A stretch of 12,422 nucleotides of DNA from CAZTLE01 sp964614415 (GCA_964614415.1 CAZTLE010000118.1:1-12422); one strand, 5' to 3'. Shown: positions 1-6,272, counted from the first letter of the stretch. The notes: generated by a model from the letters alone, not told the origin. Numbers and translations are program-made.

Positions 1-1187
1 GAAGGCGACTGGCCGGTAAGCTTCTTAAAGACGCGATTAAATGTGGCCTTGCTATTAAAGCCACAATCCAGGGCAATGGCGAGAAGCGAGTATTTTTCAC
101 CTTCTCCCTGCTGCAGTTTTCTCTTCACTTCTTCCACACGATAGTGATTCACAAAATCGTTGAAGTTCTTTTCGGCCCCTACGTTGATTACTTCGGAAAG
201 TTCGCCACGGTTCATGCCAAGCTTCTCAGCGAGGTCGATCAAAGTGATCCCGGAATCCAGATAGGGTGTTTCTGATTCCATATAGGCTTCAAGCTTCTCT
301 TTTTTCAGAAGAATGGCTGCGCCGTCCTTCCCTTCGTTCCTTTCGTCTGTCTTTTTCGCAATACCCGGGATCTTCTCAAAATAATGATTAGGATCCATAG
401 CGTTGAGCTGTCCTAGTCGGACGGTATCGGTAAAATACCCCTTAACCCCCACATATAGAATGGCGATGGCCGAGAAGAAATAATACCACCATTCCTGGGT
501 CCAGCTCAGCGTTGTAATCATGGAGTCGGTCAGCTGCTGAAAAACATGGTAGACAAAGAGGAACGTATAGACGTATAAAAAGTTTCGAATCCAATTGAGT
601 TCTATGGCGAATGTATCGGAGAAGAACTGAATGATCCGCTTTCGATATGAAAAAAACAATTGAAAACTAAATGCGAGATACAGAAGCATCTGAAACGTAG
701 CCAGTACTCCCACAATCGGGTTGAGATACTTCCACTGAAAATTCTCCACCAGGAATCCATTCTGCACCGCATCAAAGCCAGGCTGCCGACTATCATAAAT
801 AAGAATGACCATTCGAATGAGAACGTATAGAACCGCAGGAGCAAAATGCCATACATCCTTTCTACTGAACGTGAAACTTGAAACGGTCACAGACTTCACA
901 TAGAAAAACAACAAAGGAGCTACCAGGAGGGAGGAGTTAATCAGGTAATAGTTGATCTTTGTATTCCGGTAGGTATCGTACCAATCCATGAACCCGATCG
1001 TATAGCTCACCTGATCATAACAAGTGAGCAGTAAAATAACAGCTAGGAGACCATCGGATAGTTGCCTCCGTTTTAGAAAGCGAGCAAATAGTAATACAGT
1101 GAAAATGAGCCCCTGTAGTACAAGAATAAGCAACGGAGTGCTGTAGATATTGAAATCGGGAAATGTAACTAGAAACAGGCCTTGCAC
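1..1187 (-). CDS. Membrane-anchored AraC-family transcriptional regulator (3' end outside the window)
   Basis: The reading frame gives 395 residues and then leaves the window. The N-terminal ~250 residues are strongly hydrophobic, with about seven likely membrane helices (near 17-36, 46-60, 80-98, 112-131, 155-180, 200-218 and 232-250). A charged linker follows. The C-terminal part is an AraC-type DNA-binding domain: a first helix-turn-helix near 313-335 (LIDLAEKLGMNRGELSEVIN), the linking NFNDFVNHYRV segment near 341-351, and a second near 368-395 (AIALDCGFNSKATFNRVFKK, then LTGQSP). Only the last residues of that domain should be missing. An in-frame TAA lies 2 codons before the GTG at 1185-1187, so that GTG is the earliest usable start. 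The gene begins 28 bases after the ferredoxin stop on the same strand, so co-transcription is possible. By inference it would sense a signal at the membrane; ligand and targets are unknown. Confidence 0.85.
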   Translation of the reverse strand, partial: MQGLFLVTFPDFNIYSTPLLILVLQGLIFTVLLFARFLKRRQLSDGLLAVILLLTCYDQVSYTIGFMDWYDTYRNTKINYYLINSSLLVAPLLFFYVKSVTVSSFTFSRKDVWHFAPAVLYVLIRMVILIYDSRQPGFDAVQNGFLVENFQWKYLNPIVGVLATFQMLLYLAFSFQLFFSYRKRIIQFFSDTFAIELNWIRNFLYVYTFLFVYHVFQQLTDSMITTLSWTQEWWYYFFSAIAILYVGVKGYFTDTVRLGQLNAMDPNHYFEKIPGIAKKTDERNEGKDGAAILLKKEKLEAYMESETPYLDSGITLIDLAEKLGMNRGELSEVINVGAEKNFNDFVNHYRVEEVKRKLQQGEGEKYSLLAIALDCGFNSKATFNRVFKKLTGQSP

Positions 1188-1215
1188 CCGTTAAATTTAG
1201 CAAAAAGCCCTGAGT

Positions 1216-1545
1216 TTATGACTCCGGGGCCAGAGTAACTTTTAATCCTTCCAGTTGGGGGGTCATGAAGATCTGACAACCCAGCCTGCTGTTGTCTTCC
1301 ACATAAAATGCCTCGGCCAACATAGCTTCTTCATCGTCACTTTTTTCCGGAAGTTCATGATCGGTCTCCACGTAACACTGACAGGAGGCACACATGGCCA
1401 TTCCACCACAAACCCCAATCGTTCCTTCGGGAGCCAACTCATAGGAACGCACCACTTCCATAAGATTCATGTTCATATCAGTAGGGGCGTCCACTTCGTG
1501 AACTGTTCCTTCCCTATCGGTTATGGTGATTGAGATGTCAGACAT
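1216..1545 (-). CDS. [2Fe-2S] ferredoxin, adrenodoxin-like
   Basis: This 109-residue acidic protein has the cysteine pattern of vertebrate/bacterial-type [2Fe-2S] ferredoxins: Cys46-x5-Cys52-x2-Cys55 and a distant Cys90 in the RLGCQ context. Cys57 is an additional cysteine beside the cluster loop. The beta-grasp start (SITITDREGTVHEVDAP) and the segment after the cluster loop fit the adrenodoxin/Fdx group rather than plant-type ferredoxins. It is cytoplasmic and carries single electrons. The ferredoxin-NADP reductase upstream on the same strand is its likely partner, and the Mrp and NifU-like genes further upstream are probable sources of its cluster. The reductase and ferredoxin genes are separated by 197 bases holding a gene relic. 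Family assignment is firm; the physiological electron acceptor cannot be read from the sequence. Confidence 0.93.
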   Translation of the reverse strand: MSDISITITDREGTVHEVDAPTDMNMNLMEVVRSYELAPEGTIGVCGGMAMCASCQCYVETDHELPEKSDDEEAMLAEAFYVEDNSRLGCQIFMTPQLEGLKVTLAPES

Positions 1546-1569
1546 TGCTTAATATAAGGGGTTTGGTAA

Positions 1570-1587
1570 TTAGGTGTTAGGAGTTAG
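1570..1587 (+). repeat. Left inverted arm, TAGGnnT heptads
   Basis: This copy reads TTAGGTGTTAGGAGTTAG. The reverse complement of 1722-1739 reads TTAGGTATTAGGAGATAG, which matches at 16 of 18 positions. The arm consists of 7-base units of the form TAGGnnT. It lies on the ferredoxin side of the four-helix-bundle relic. Confidence 0.7.
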
Positions 1588-1616
1588 TACTGAATTCCAA
1601 AAGATCCTTTTTCGTC

Positions 1617-1711
1617 TCATCTTTGCATAGACTTAATCAATCCGTAAAGCATCTTTGAAATTTCTGTGACTTCTTCCAAACCAATATATCTTCAAACCTT
1701 TTAATGGACAT
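1617..1711 (-). pseudogene. Relic of a four-helix-bundle protein gene (23S rRNA intervening-sequence protein type)
   Basis: From an ATG at 1709-1711 the minus strand reads MSIKRFEDILVWKK, which looks like the conserved start of the four-helix-bundle family (KFEDI/L..W.K). This frame stops at 1637-1639. A second frame reads EISKMLYGLIKSMQR and stops at 1617-1619; this resembles the usual C-terminal end of the same family. The full-length family is about 115-130 residues, so nearly all of the centre appears to have been lost by deletion with a frame change, leaving two ends fused. The relic sits between inverted TAGGnnT-rich arms, inside the gap between the ferredoxin reductase and ferredoxin genes. 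The assignment rests on remembered family motifs and short matches, so it is moderately confident. It cannot encode a functional four-helix bundle. Confidence 0.55.
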
Positions 1712-1718
1712 AAACTAA

Positions 1719-1746
1719 TTCCTATCTCCTAATACCTAAGACCTAG
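1719..1746 (-). repeat. Right inverted arm, TAGGnnT heptads, containing the reductase stop codon
   Basis: On the minus strand this arm is a run of four 7-base units (TAGGTCT, TAGGTAT, TAGGAGA, TAGGAAT) followed by TAG. Its core at 1722-1739 pairs with 1570-1587. The TAG stop of the ferredoxin-NADP reductase gene at 1743-1745 is the beginning of the first unit, so the repeat may have supplied the present stop codon. Confidence 0.7.
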
Positions 1747-2795
1747 TTAATCGTTTTTACCACAGCCTTGGGCGCTTCTTTTTTACTACCGTCAAACCCT
1801 TCCACACCTCCTACGGTTGTGTATTTCATAACGTAACGCTTATCCGGATGGATACGCTGATAAGCACTTTGGCACATCAGGGTAGCCTCGTGGAAGCCAC
1901 AAAGTATGAGCTTTAGCTTTCCGGGATAGGTGTTTACATCTCCAATGGCATAGATACCCGGAATATTGGTTTGATAGTCGAGCGTGTTATCAACTTTGAT
2001 AGCATTTTTCTCGATCTCCAATCCCCAGTCGGCAATAGGGCCCAATTTTGGAGCCAGTCCGAAAAGCGGTACAAAATGATCGCAGGTCTTTTGGAAAGTT
2101 TCTTCTCCCCGCTTAATGGTAACCGATTCCACTTTACCGTCACCCGCAATGTCCACTACTTCAGCGGGTGTGATAAGTTCAATCTTTCCGAGGTTTTTAA
2201 GTTCCTGCACTTTTTCTACGCTGTCCAACGCACCTCGAAACTCGTTCCTGCGGTGGACCAGGGTTACACTCGAAGCGACGTCTGTTAGAAAAATACTCCA
2301 GTCGAGCGCCGAGTCTCCGCCTCCGGCGATAATAACATCCTTGTCCCGGTATACCTCCGGATCGCGGATAATGTACTCCACACCCTTGTCCTCATATTGA
2401 GACAAATTTGCAATAGGGGGTTTCCTGGGTTCAAAACTACCCAGGCCACCGGCAATAGCTACAACGGGTGCCTGATGCTGCGTTCCTTTATTGGTGGTTA
2501 CAATGAAGGTGCCGTCTTCCTGCTCATCGATGGTCTCTGCACGCTCACCCAGCGTAAAGCCAGGTTGAAATGGCTCGATCTGTTTCAGTAATTTATCGAC
2601 CAGCTCGCCGGCAAGGATCTCAGGATAGGCCGGGATATCGTAAATAGGTTTTTTGGGATATATCTCTGCGCATTGTCCGCCCGGTTGTGGCAGGGCATCG
2701 ATTAAGTGACATCGCAGTTTTAAAAGGCCGGCTTCAAAAACAGTGAACAAACCTGTAGGGCCGGCTCCTATGATGAGTATATCGGTTTTAATCAT
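1743..2795 (-). CDS. Ferredoxin-NADP reductase, thioredoxin-reductase-like (FNR2 type)
   Basis: This 350-residue flavoenzyme would transfer electrons between NADPH and ferredoxin in the cytoplasm. The FAD-binding motif GAGPTG is at 10-15, the second dinucleotide motif GGGDSA at 158-163, the NADPH-phosphate-contacting HRRNEFR at 181-187, and the FAD-contacting YAIGDV near 282-287. The redox-active CxxC of true thioredoxin reductases is absent, and the length matches the YumC-like FNR group, so ferredoxin reduction is the better reading. The C-terminal extension including YTTVGG is also typical of that group. It lies 70 bases after the NifU-like gene and upstream of the ferredoxin gene on the same strand. 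Its stop codon falls inside the repeat arm at 1719-1746, so the final residues may differ from relatives. Confidence 0.92.
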   Translation of the reverse strand: MIKTDILIIGAGPTGLFTVFEAGLLKLRCHLIDALPQPGGQCAEIYPKKPIYDIPAYPEILAGELVDKLLKQIEPFQPGFTLGERAETIDEQEDGTFIVTTNKGTQHQAPVVAIAGGLGSFEPRKPPIANLSQYEDKGVEYIIRDPEVYRDKDVIIAGGGDSALDWSIFLTDVASSVTLVHRRNEFRGALDSVEKVQELKNLGKIELITPAEVVDIAGDGKVESVTIKRGEETFQKTCDHFVPLFGLAPKLGPIADWGLEIEKNAIKVDNTLDYQTNIPGIYAIGDVNTYPGKLKLILCGFHEATLMCQSAYQRIHPDKRYVMKYTTVGGVEGFDGSKKEAPKAVVKTIN

Positions 2796-2865
2796 GTATC
2801 AGTGACTGAATTTCAACGGGGGCTAAAGTACTGGATTGCGGTTGAACAAAAGATGACCAAAATCA

Positions 2866-3108
2866 CTACGGGTCGACGCTAACAACAGTTTCTATTTGGG
2901 GGGCATGCTTTTTAATCGTCATTTCCACCCCGCTCTTCAAGGTCATCTGGTTCACTGAACATCCTACGCACGCACCTTCCAATTGTACTTTGACCACAGT
3001 ACCTCCTTCGATCCCCAACAACGAAATGTCGCCGCCGTCACTTTGCAGGAACGGGCGTATCTCGTCCAGAGCCTCTTCTACTTTTGTCTTTAGTTCCTGT
3101 GCTGTCAT
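2866..3108 (-). CDS. NifU-like C-terminal-domain protein (Nfu-type Fe-S scaffold/carrier)
   Basis: This 80-residue protein consists of just the NifU C-terminal domain. The helix and strand beginning EEALDEIRPFLQSDGGDISL is followed by the cluster-binding motif C47-V-G-C50 in GACVGCSVNQMTL. Proteins of this kind assemble or carry a [4Fe-4S] cluster shared across a dimer and pass it to target proteins. Its ATG overlaps the mrp stop codon by one base (TAATG at 3106-3110 on the minus strand), which suggests translational coupling to the Mrp ATPase, another Fe-S carrier. The ferredoxin reductase and ferredoxin genes that follow make a dedicated maturation and electron-transfer role plausible. There is no A-type or degenerate N-terminal domain as in NfuA. 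Confidence 0.92.
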   Translation of the reverse strand: MTAQELKTKVEEALDEIRPFLQSDGGDISLLGIEGGTVVKVQLEGACVGCSVNQMTLKSGVEMTIKKHAPQIETVVSVDP

Positions 3109-4250
3109 TACGATTTATTTACGGCGCTACAACCCGCCATAGTTGTTATTTTAATTGCTTCGGTTGGAGGCAGATTATCATTTCTTCGCACGGTCTCCTC
3201 CACGACACGCTTGGTCACCTCGTCAAAAGCAGCTTCCAGTGGAGTTGCCGTCTGGAGTGCTGCCGGATGTCCGGCATCTCCCGCTTCACGGATACTCTGT
3301 ACCAAAGGCACCTCTCCAAGGAATGGAATCTTGAGGTCTTCAGCAAGGTTTCTGGCGCCCTCCTGCCCAAAGATATAGTATTTGTTATCAGGTAATTCGG
3401 CCGGTGTGAAATAGGCCATATTTTCTATAACTCCCAATACGGGTACCTGGATATTTTCCTGCTGGAACATCGCTACTCCCTTTCGGGCATCGGCCAGGGC
3501 TACATTTTGGGGTGTACTCACCACAACAGCGCCTGTAATAGGCAGGGATTGCATAATACTCAAATGAATATCTCCGGTTCCCGGAGGAAGGTCGATCAAC
3601 AAGAAATCAAGCTCTCCCCAGGCAGCATCGAATATAAGCTGGTTCAAAGCCTTGGCTGCCATAGGCCCTCTCCATATCACGGCCTGGTCCGGTTTAGTGA
3701 AAAATCCGATGGAAAGCACCTTTACCCCATAGCTTTCGATGGGTTTCATCTTACTTTTTCCATCCACGTTCACCGAAAGGGGTCGTTCCATAAGCACATC
3801 GAACATCATAGGAATGGACGGACCGTAAATATCGGCATCCAGAATGCCCACCTTGAAGCCCATTTTGGACAATGTCACCGCCAAATTTGCGGTAATTGTA
3901 GACTTACCAACCCCTCCTTTTCCGGAGGCTACTGCCACAATATTCTGAATTCCCGGAATGGGTTTTCCTTTGATCAGATTTGGATTTTGCGGCGCAGGAG
4001 GCGCTTCGACGGTGATATTCACCTTAACATCGGCATCTTTGGATACCTTCTCGGTTATCGCACTAATAATGTCGGACTCCGCCCGTTTCTTGATGTGCAT
4101 GGCCGGAGTTTTCAGGGTAACGTCGACGATCACCTCATTGGCGAAAGTGATCACATTCTTCACCGCACCACTTTCCACCATGTTCTTCCCTTCTCCGGCA
4201 ACACTTATGGTTTCCAGTGCTTTGTAAATGTCTTGTTTATTGATCTTCAT
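3108..4250 (-). CDS. mrp: Mrp/NBP35-family P-loop ATPase (ApbC-like Fe-S carrier)
   Basis: The 380-residue protein has an N-terminal MIP18/DUF59-like domain (about 1-80), a proline-rich linker (84-92), and an Mrp ATPase domain. The deviant Walker A is SGKGGVGKST at 109-118, with DADIYGPSIP at 138-147 and DLPPGTGD at 220-227. ApbC-type proteins carry Fe-S clusters to apo-enzymes in an ATP-dependent way. The CxxC usually found after the ENM motif (near 277-279) is missing: the segment reads ENMAYFTPAELPDNKYYIFG. The only cysteine in the protein is Cys373, in the C-terminal TTMAGCSAV. The ATG at 4248-4250 was chosen because it starts directly at the MIP18-like domain and has an A-rich upstream; 26 further in-frame codons upstream are encoded by repeat DNA. 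It overlaps the NifU-like start by one base. Confidence 0.93.
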   Translation of the reverse strand: MKINKQDIYKALETISVAGEGKNMVESGAVKNVITFANEVIVDVTLKTPAMHIKKRAESDIISAITEKVSKDADVKVNITVEAPPAPQNPNLIKGKPIPGIQNIVAVASGKGGVGKSTITANLAVTLSKMGFKVGILDADIYGPSIPMMFDVLMERPLSVNVDGKSKMKPIESYGVKVLSIGFFTKPDQAVIWRGPMAAKALNQLIFDAAWGELDFLLIDLPPGTGDIHLSIMQSLPITGAVVVSTPQNVALADARKGVAMFQQENIQVPVLGVIENMAYFTPAELPDNKYYIFGQEGARNLAEDLKIPFLGEVPLVQSIREAGDAGHPAALQTATPLEAAFDEVTKRVVEETVRRNDNLPPTEAIKITTMAGCSAVNKS

Positions 4251-4273
4251 TTTTCTTTTTCGTTCTGCCAGCA

Positions 4274-4457
4274 ACTCCTCACTATGTTCGGAGTTAGTTC
4301 GCGCTTCAATTTGAACAACCCCTTGCAACCGTCCTTTCTCTACACGATGGACTCCTCACTATGTTCGGAGTTAGTTCGCACTTCCAAATTGACTGCGCTT
4401 TTTTGATCGTCCTTTCTCTACACGATGGACTCCTCACTATGTTCGGAGTTAGTTCGC
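4274..4457 (-). repeat. Three tandem ~78-base repeats in the mrp leader
   Basis: A 29-base core occurs three times at 4274-4302, 4351-4379 and 4429-4457, spaced 77 and 78 bases apart, with at most one difference between copies. A second conserved block of 21 identical bases occurs at 4330-4350 and 4408-4428, between the cores. Each core carries an inverted pair ACTCC/GGAGT around a loop of about 11 bases, so each RNA copy could form a small stem. The parts between the blocks vary more. On the minus strand every core is preceded by a variant of CAAAATTGAAGCGCGAAC. The copy nearest mrp is cut short after the core. Confidence 0.9.
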
Positions 4458-4461
4458 GCTT

Positions 4462-4493
4462 CAATTTTGACCGCGCTTCGCTTGTCAAAATTG
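4462..4493. repeat. Perfect 10-base inverted repeat (possible hairpin)
   Basis: CAATTTTGAC at 4462-4471 is the exact reverse complement of GTCAAAATTG at 4484-4493, with a 12-base spacer. There is no T-run after it on either strand, so an intrinsic terminator is unlikely. It lies at the promoter-side end of the tandem repeats, in the predicted mrp leader. Confidence 0.7.
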
Positions 4494-4524
4494 GCGCTCA
4501 CTAATTTAGATTAATTCTAAAGTA

Positions 4525-4532
4525 CAAATATA
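4525..4532 (-). promoter_or_regulatory. Candidate -7 box for mrp (TATATTTG)
   Basis: TATATTTG on the minus strand matches the Bacteroidetes -7 consensus TAnnTTTG. No clear TTG -33 element is seen at the usual distance. If used, transcription would start near 4519 and give mrp a leader of roughly 270 bases containing all three tandem repeats. Confidence 0.45.
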
Positions 4533-4611
4533 GGGGTAAAACTTCGGATTAGGAAGTGCTGAAATCGAAATGACCAATGGCCGAATTAATAGTGTTTATG
4601 GTAGAAAAGAG

Positions 4612-4938
4612 CTATCCGAGTTCCTTCATCGGGTCCCAAAAGAGAGCTTCAAAATTCTGGATCTGATTGTCCACAACCTCGATGCCTTCGCTTTCCAACA
4701 GTTGTTGCATCAGGTTAGTTCCGCTAAAGTGATGTTTCCCGGTAAGCAAACCCTTTCTGTTTACCACCCGATGGGCCGGGACATCCTTATTTCCGGAAGA
4801 GTTCATAGCCCACCCCACCATGCGCGCACTTCCGGCTGCACCCAGGTATTTTGCTATGGCCCCATAAGAGGTCACCCGTCCATAAGGAATAAGCCGGGCA
4901 ACTTCATAAACCTGTTCGAAAAAACCGGTATTGGACAT
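4612..4938 (-). CDS. Alkyltransferase-like protein (ATL; MGMT-domain without the catalytic cysteine)
   Basis: The 108-residue protein is the C-terminal DNA-binding domain of O6-alkylguanine-DNA alkyltransferases. The opening FFEQVYEVARLIPYGRVTSYGAIAKYLG (in two parts: residues 6-20 and 21-33) contains the conserved Tyr25, and Arg39 sits in SARMVGWAM as the usual arginine finger. The active-site PCHR is replaced by P54-A55-H56-R57, so no alkyl transfer to cysteine is possible. Known ATL proteins bind O6-alkylguanine, bend the DNA and direct nucleotide excision repair to it. The ATG at 4936-4938 was chosen because it matches the family's normal start. It overlaps the upstream LysE-type gene's TAA by one base, suggesting coupled translation; an upstream start would run deep into that gene. 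Confidence 0.9.
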   Translation of the reverse strand: MSNTGFFEQVYEVARLIPYGRVTSYGAIAKYLGAAGSARMVGWAMNSSGNKDVPAHRVVNRKGLLTGKHHFSGTNLMQQLLESEGIEVVDNQIQNFEALFWDPMKELG

Positions 4939-5561
4939 TAAATGGCATTTAAGATCTTCACAAAGGTAATCACCGAAATGATAGCTGTAATGATTCCAAT
5001 GACATAATTCATATTTAATTTGAATACGGAGTCTTCTTTTCTTCGGAAGAACCAAACGTAGATGGCCAACATAGCAAAGGTTCCAATACCAGAGGCGACC
5101 ACGGCAGTCCAAAGTTCAGGCTGTTCGAAAGAGAACCATCCGAAGCCGGAAAAGGTCATACTTATATACACCCAGTACGGGAGTGGGAGCAAGTTCAGTA
5201 CAGCCAAAAACATGCCGTAGAAAAATTGATGAGACTTACGGGCATTGACACCTTTATGCATTTCCCTGCGGGTGTCCTTGGCAATGAAAAGAAAATATAC
5301 GGTAATACAAACAAAGATTCCCAGAGCGACCTTCTGAAGCAGATCGACTACCTCCGGATGCATGTCGAGATACCTGGCGAATAACAGGGCGACATAGGTC
5401 TGAATAATAACGGTAATACAGACGCCGGACGAGAAAATAAGCCCTTTTCTACGACCTTCGGCCATACTGATCTTCGCAGCGGACATATTGAGCAGGCCAG
5501 GAGGAATCACCCCTACCAATGCGGCTAAAAAACCGATGGTAAAGTTAAGGAGTAACGACAT
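4938..5561 (-). CDS. LysE/RhtB-family transporter
   Basis: This 207-residue integral membrane protein is of usual LysE-family length, with about six membrane helices (near 5-25, 40-62, 75-94, 112-137, 150-172 and 185-204). The first helix carries GVIPPGLLNMSAAKISMAEG (17-36), the family's signature region with a proline pair and a following conserved G-R-R-K-G loop. LysE/RhtB proteins export amino acids or similar small molecules; the substrate here cannot be told. It lies 33 bases downstream of trmB and overlaps the ATL gene by one base, so the three genes probably share a transcript. A functional connection between export, tRNA methylation and ATL repair is not evident. Confidence 0.85.
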   Translation of the reverse strand: MSLLLNFTIGFLAALVGVIPPGLLNMSAAKISMAEGRRKGLIFSSGVCITVIIQTYVALLFARYLDMHPEVVDLLQKVALGIFVCITVYFLFIAKDTRREMHKGVNARKSHQFFYGMFLAVLNLLPLPYWVYISMTFSGFGWFSFEQPELWTAVVASGIGTFAMLAIYVWFFRRKEDSVFKLNMNYVIGIITAIISVITFVKILNAI

Positions 5562-5594
5562 TGGTGGTTATTTGTTAGTTCAATATAAACATTT

Positions 5595-6272
5595 TTATGA
5601 GCCGAATCTGAACCGTATGTAAGTTATCTTCTTACCCTGATCCAAATATTGCTGTTCATAAAAGGTTTGTATTTGTATGACGTCCGAAGGGGTGTATTCG
5701 TTACTGTAAACATCGTGATGTGCGTATTCTATCTCATGGCCGGCCGCCTGTAAAACCCCTAAAGTATAGCCATGCATGAACTCGCTATCGGTTTTTAAAT
5801 GCACTACCCCATTGGTTTTCAGTACTTTCCGATACATCGCCAGAAAATCGGGATTGGTGAGACGGTGTTTGGTACGCTTGTATTTTATTTGTGGGTCCGG
5901 GAAGGTAATCCAGATCTCATCCACTTCATTTTCCTCAAATAATCGATCCACCAGTTCGATCTGAATGCGGAGAAAGCCTACATTATTCAGTCCTTCTTCC
6001 AGGGCAGTCTTCGCACCCCGCCAAAAGCGGGCGCCTTTAATATCTACACCAATGAAGTTCTTATCGGGATGTTTTCGCGCCAGGCTCACTGAGTACTCGC
6101 CCTTTCCGCATCCAAGTTCGAGTACTATGGGATTGTCATTCTTGAAGAAGTCTTTGTTCCAGTTCCCTTTCAGTTCGGTAGTACCTTCAAATATGGCATC
6201 CCGGGATGGCTGTACAACATTTGCAAACGTCTCATTCTCCTTAAATCGCTTCAGCTTGTTCTTGCTTCCCAC
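5595..6272 (-). CDS. trmB: tRNA (guanine-N7)-methyltransferase TrmB
   Basis: This 225-residue Rossmann-fold enzyme would methylate G46 of the tRNA variable loop at N7, using S-adenosylmethionine. The SAM-binding motif LELGCGKGEY is at 51-60, and IGVDIKGAR at 74-82 holds the acidic residue that binds ribose. The family signature TFPDPQIKYKRTKHRLTNP spans 123-141, a variant of the usual PDPWPKKRHHKRR block. HLKTDSEF (158-165) and the C-terminal TFYEQQYL (203-210) are also typical. The start is a GTG at 6270-6272; it is accepted because MGSKNKLKRFKENETF is a natural TrmB N-terminus in this phylum, and no ATG lies upstream in frame before the divergent gene. It heads the trmB-LysE-ATL gene string. 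Confidence 0.95.
   Translation of the reverse strand: MGSKNKLKRFKENETFANVVQPSRDAIFEGTTELKGNWNKDFFKNDNPIVLELGCGKGEYSVSLARKHPDKNFIGVDIKGARFWRGAKTALEEGLNNVGFLRIQIELVDRLFEENEVDEIWITFPDPQIKYKRTKHRLTNPDFLAMYRKVLKTNGVVHLKTDSEFMHGYTLGVLQAAGHEIEYAHHDVYSNEYTPSDVIQIQTFYEQQYLDQGKKITYIRFRFGS

Larger units (their letters stand above)
4251..4611. other. Repeat-rich intergenic region between the ATL gene and mrp
   Basis: This 361-base gap has no supportable gene. It contains the tandem repeats (4274-4457), the inverted repeat (4462-4493) and a candidate mrp promoter box (4525-4532). The part from 4533 to 4611, between the promoter box and the ATL stop, holds no recognised hairpin or terminator. Confidence 0.8.

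Noticed and set aside
602..856. An 84-codon minus-strand frame rich in Phe, Ser and Cys
   Set aside because: It is out of frame with the AraC-type regulator's membrane domain, which occupies the same strand and region with consistent hydrophobic helices and a clear C-terminal domain.
4251..4328. A 26-residue N-terminal extension of Mrp
   Set aside because: The extra codons come from the repeat DNA and are followed by a good ATG directly before the MIP18-like domain, so the internal ATG at 4250 is the better start.
3507..4406. A 299-codon open frame on the plus strand across the mrp gene
   Set aside because: It is antisense to a well-supported Mrp ATPase. Its product is rich in His, Arg, Phe and Cys without any recognisable motif, typical of a shadow frame.
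4274..4457. CRISPR array
   Set aside because: There are only three copies, with a ~78-base period and a second conserved block between them. Spacers are not unique, and no cas genes are present.
4306..4488. A short minus-strand frame encoding a repeated peptide (ELTPNIVRSPSCRERT)
   Set aside because: The repeated peptide is simply the translation of the tandem DNA repeats in the mrp leader. Repetition there does not indicate a protein.
4939..5112. A longer ATL protein starting 58 codons upstream
   Set aside because: The added residues lie entirely within the LysE-type gene in another frame and resemble nothing in the family; the ATG at 4938 gives the normal family start.
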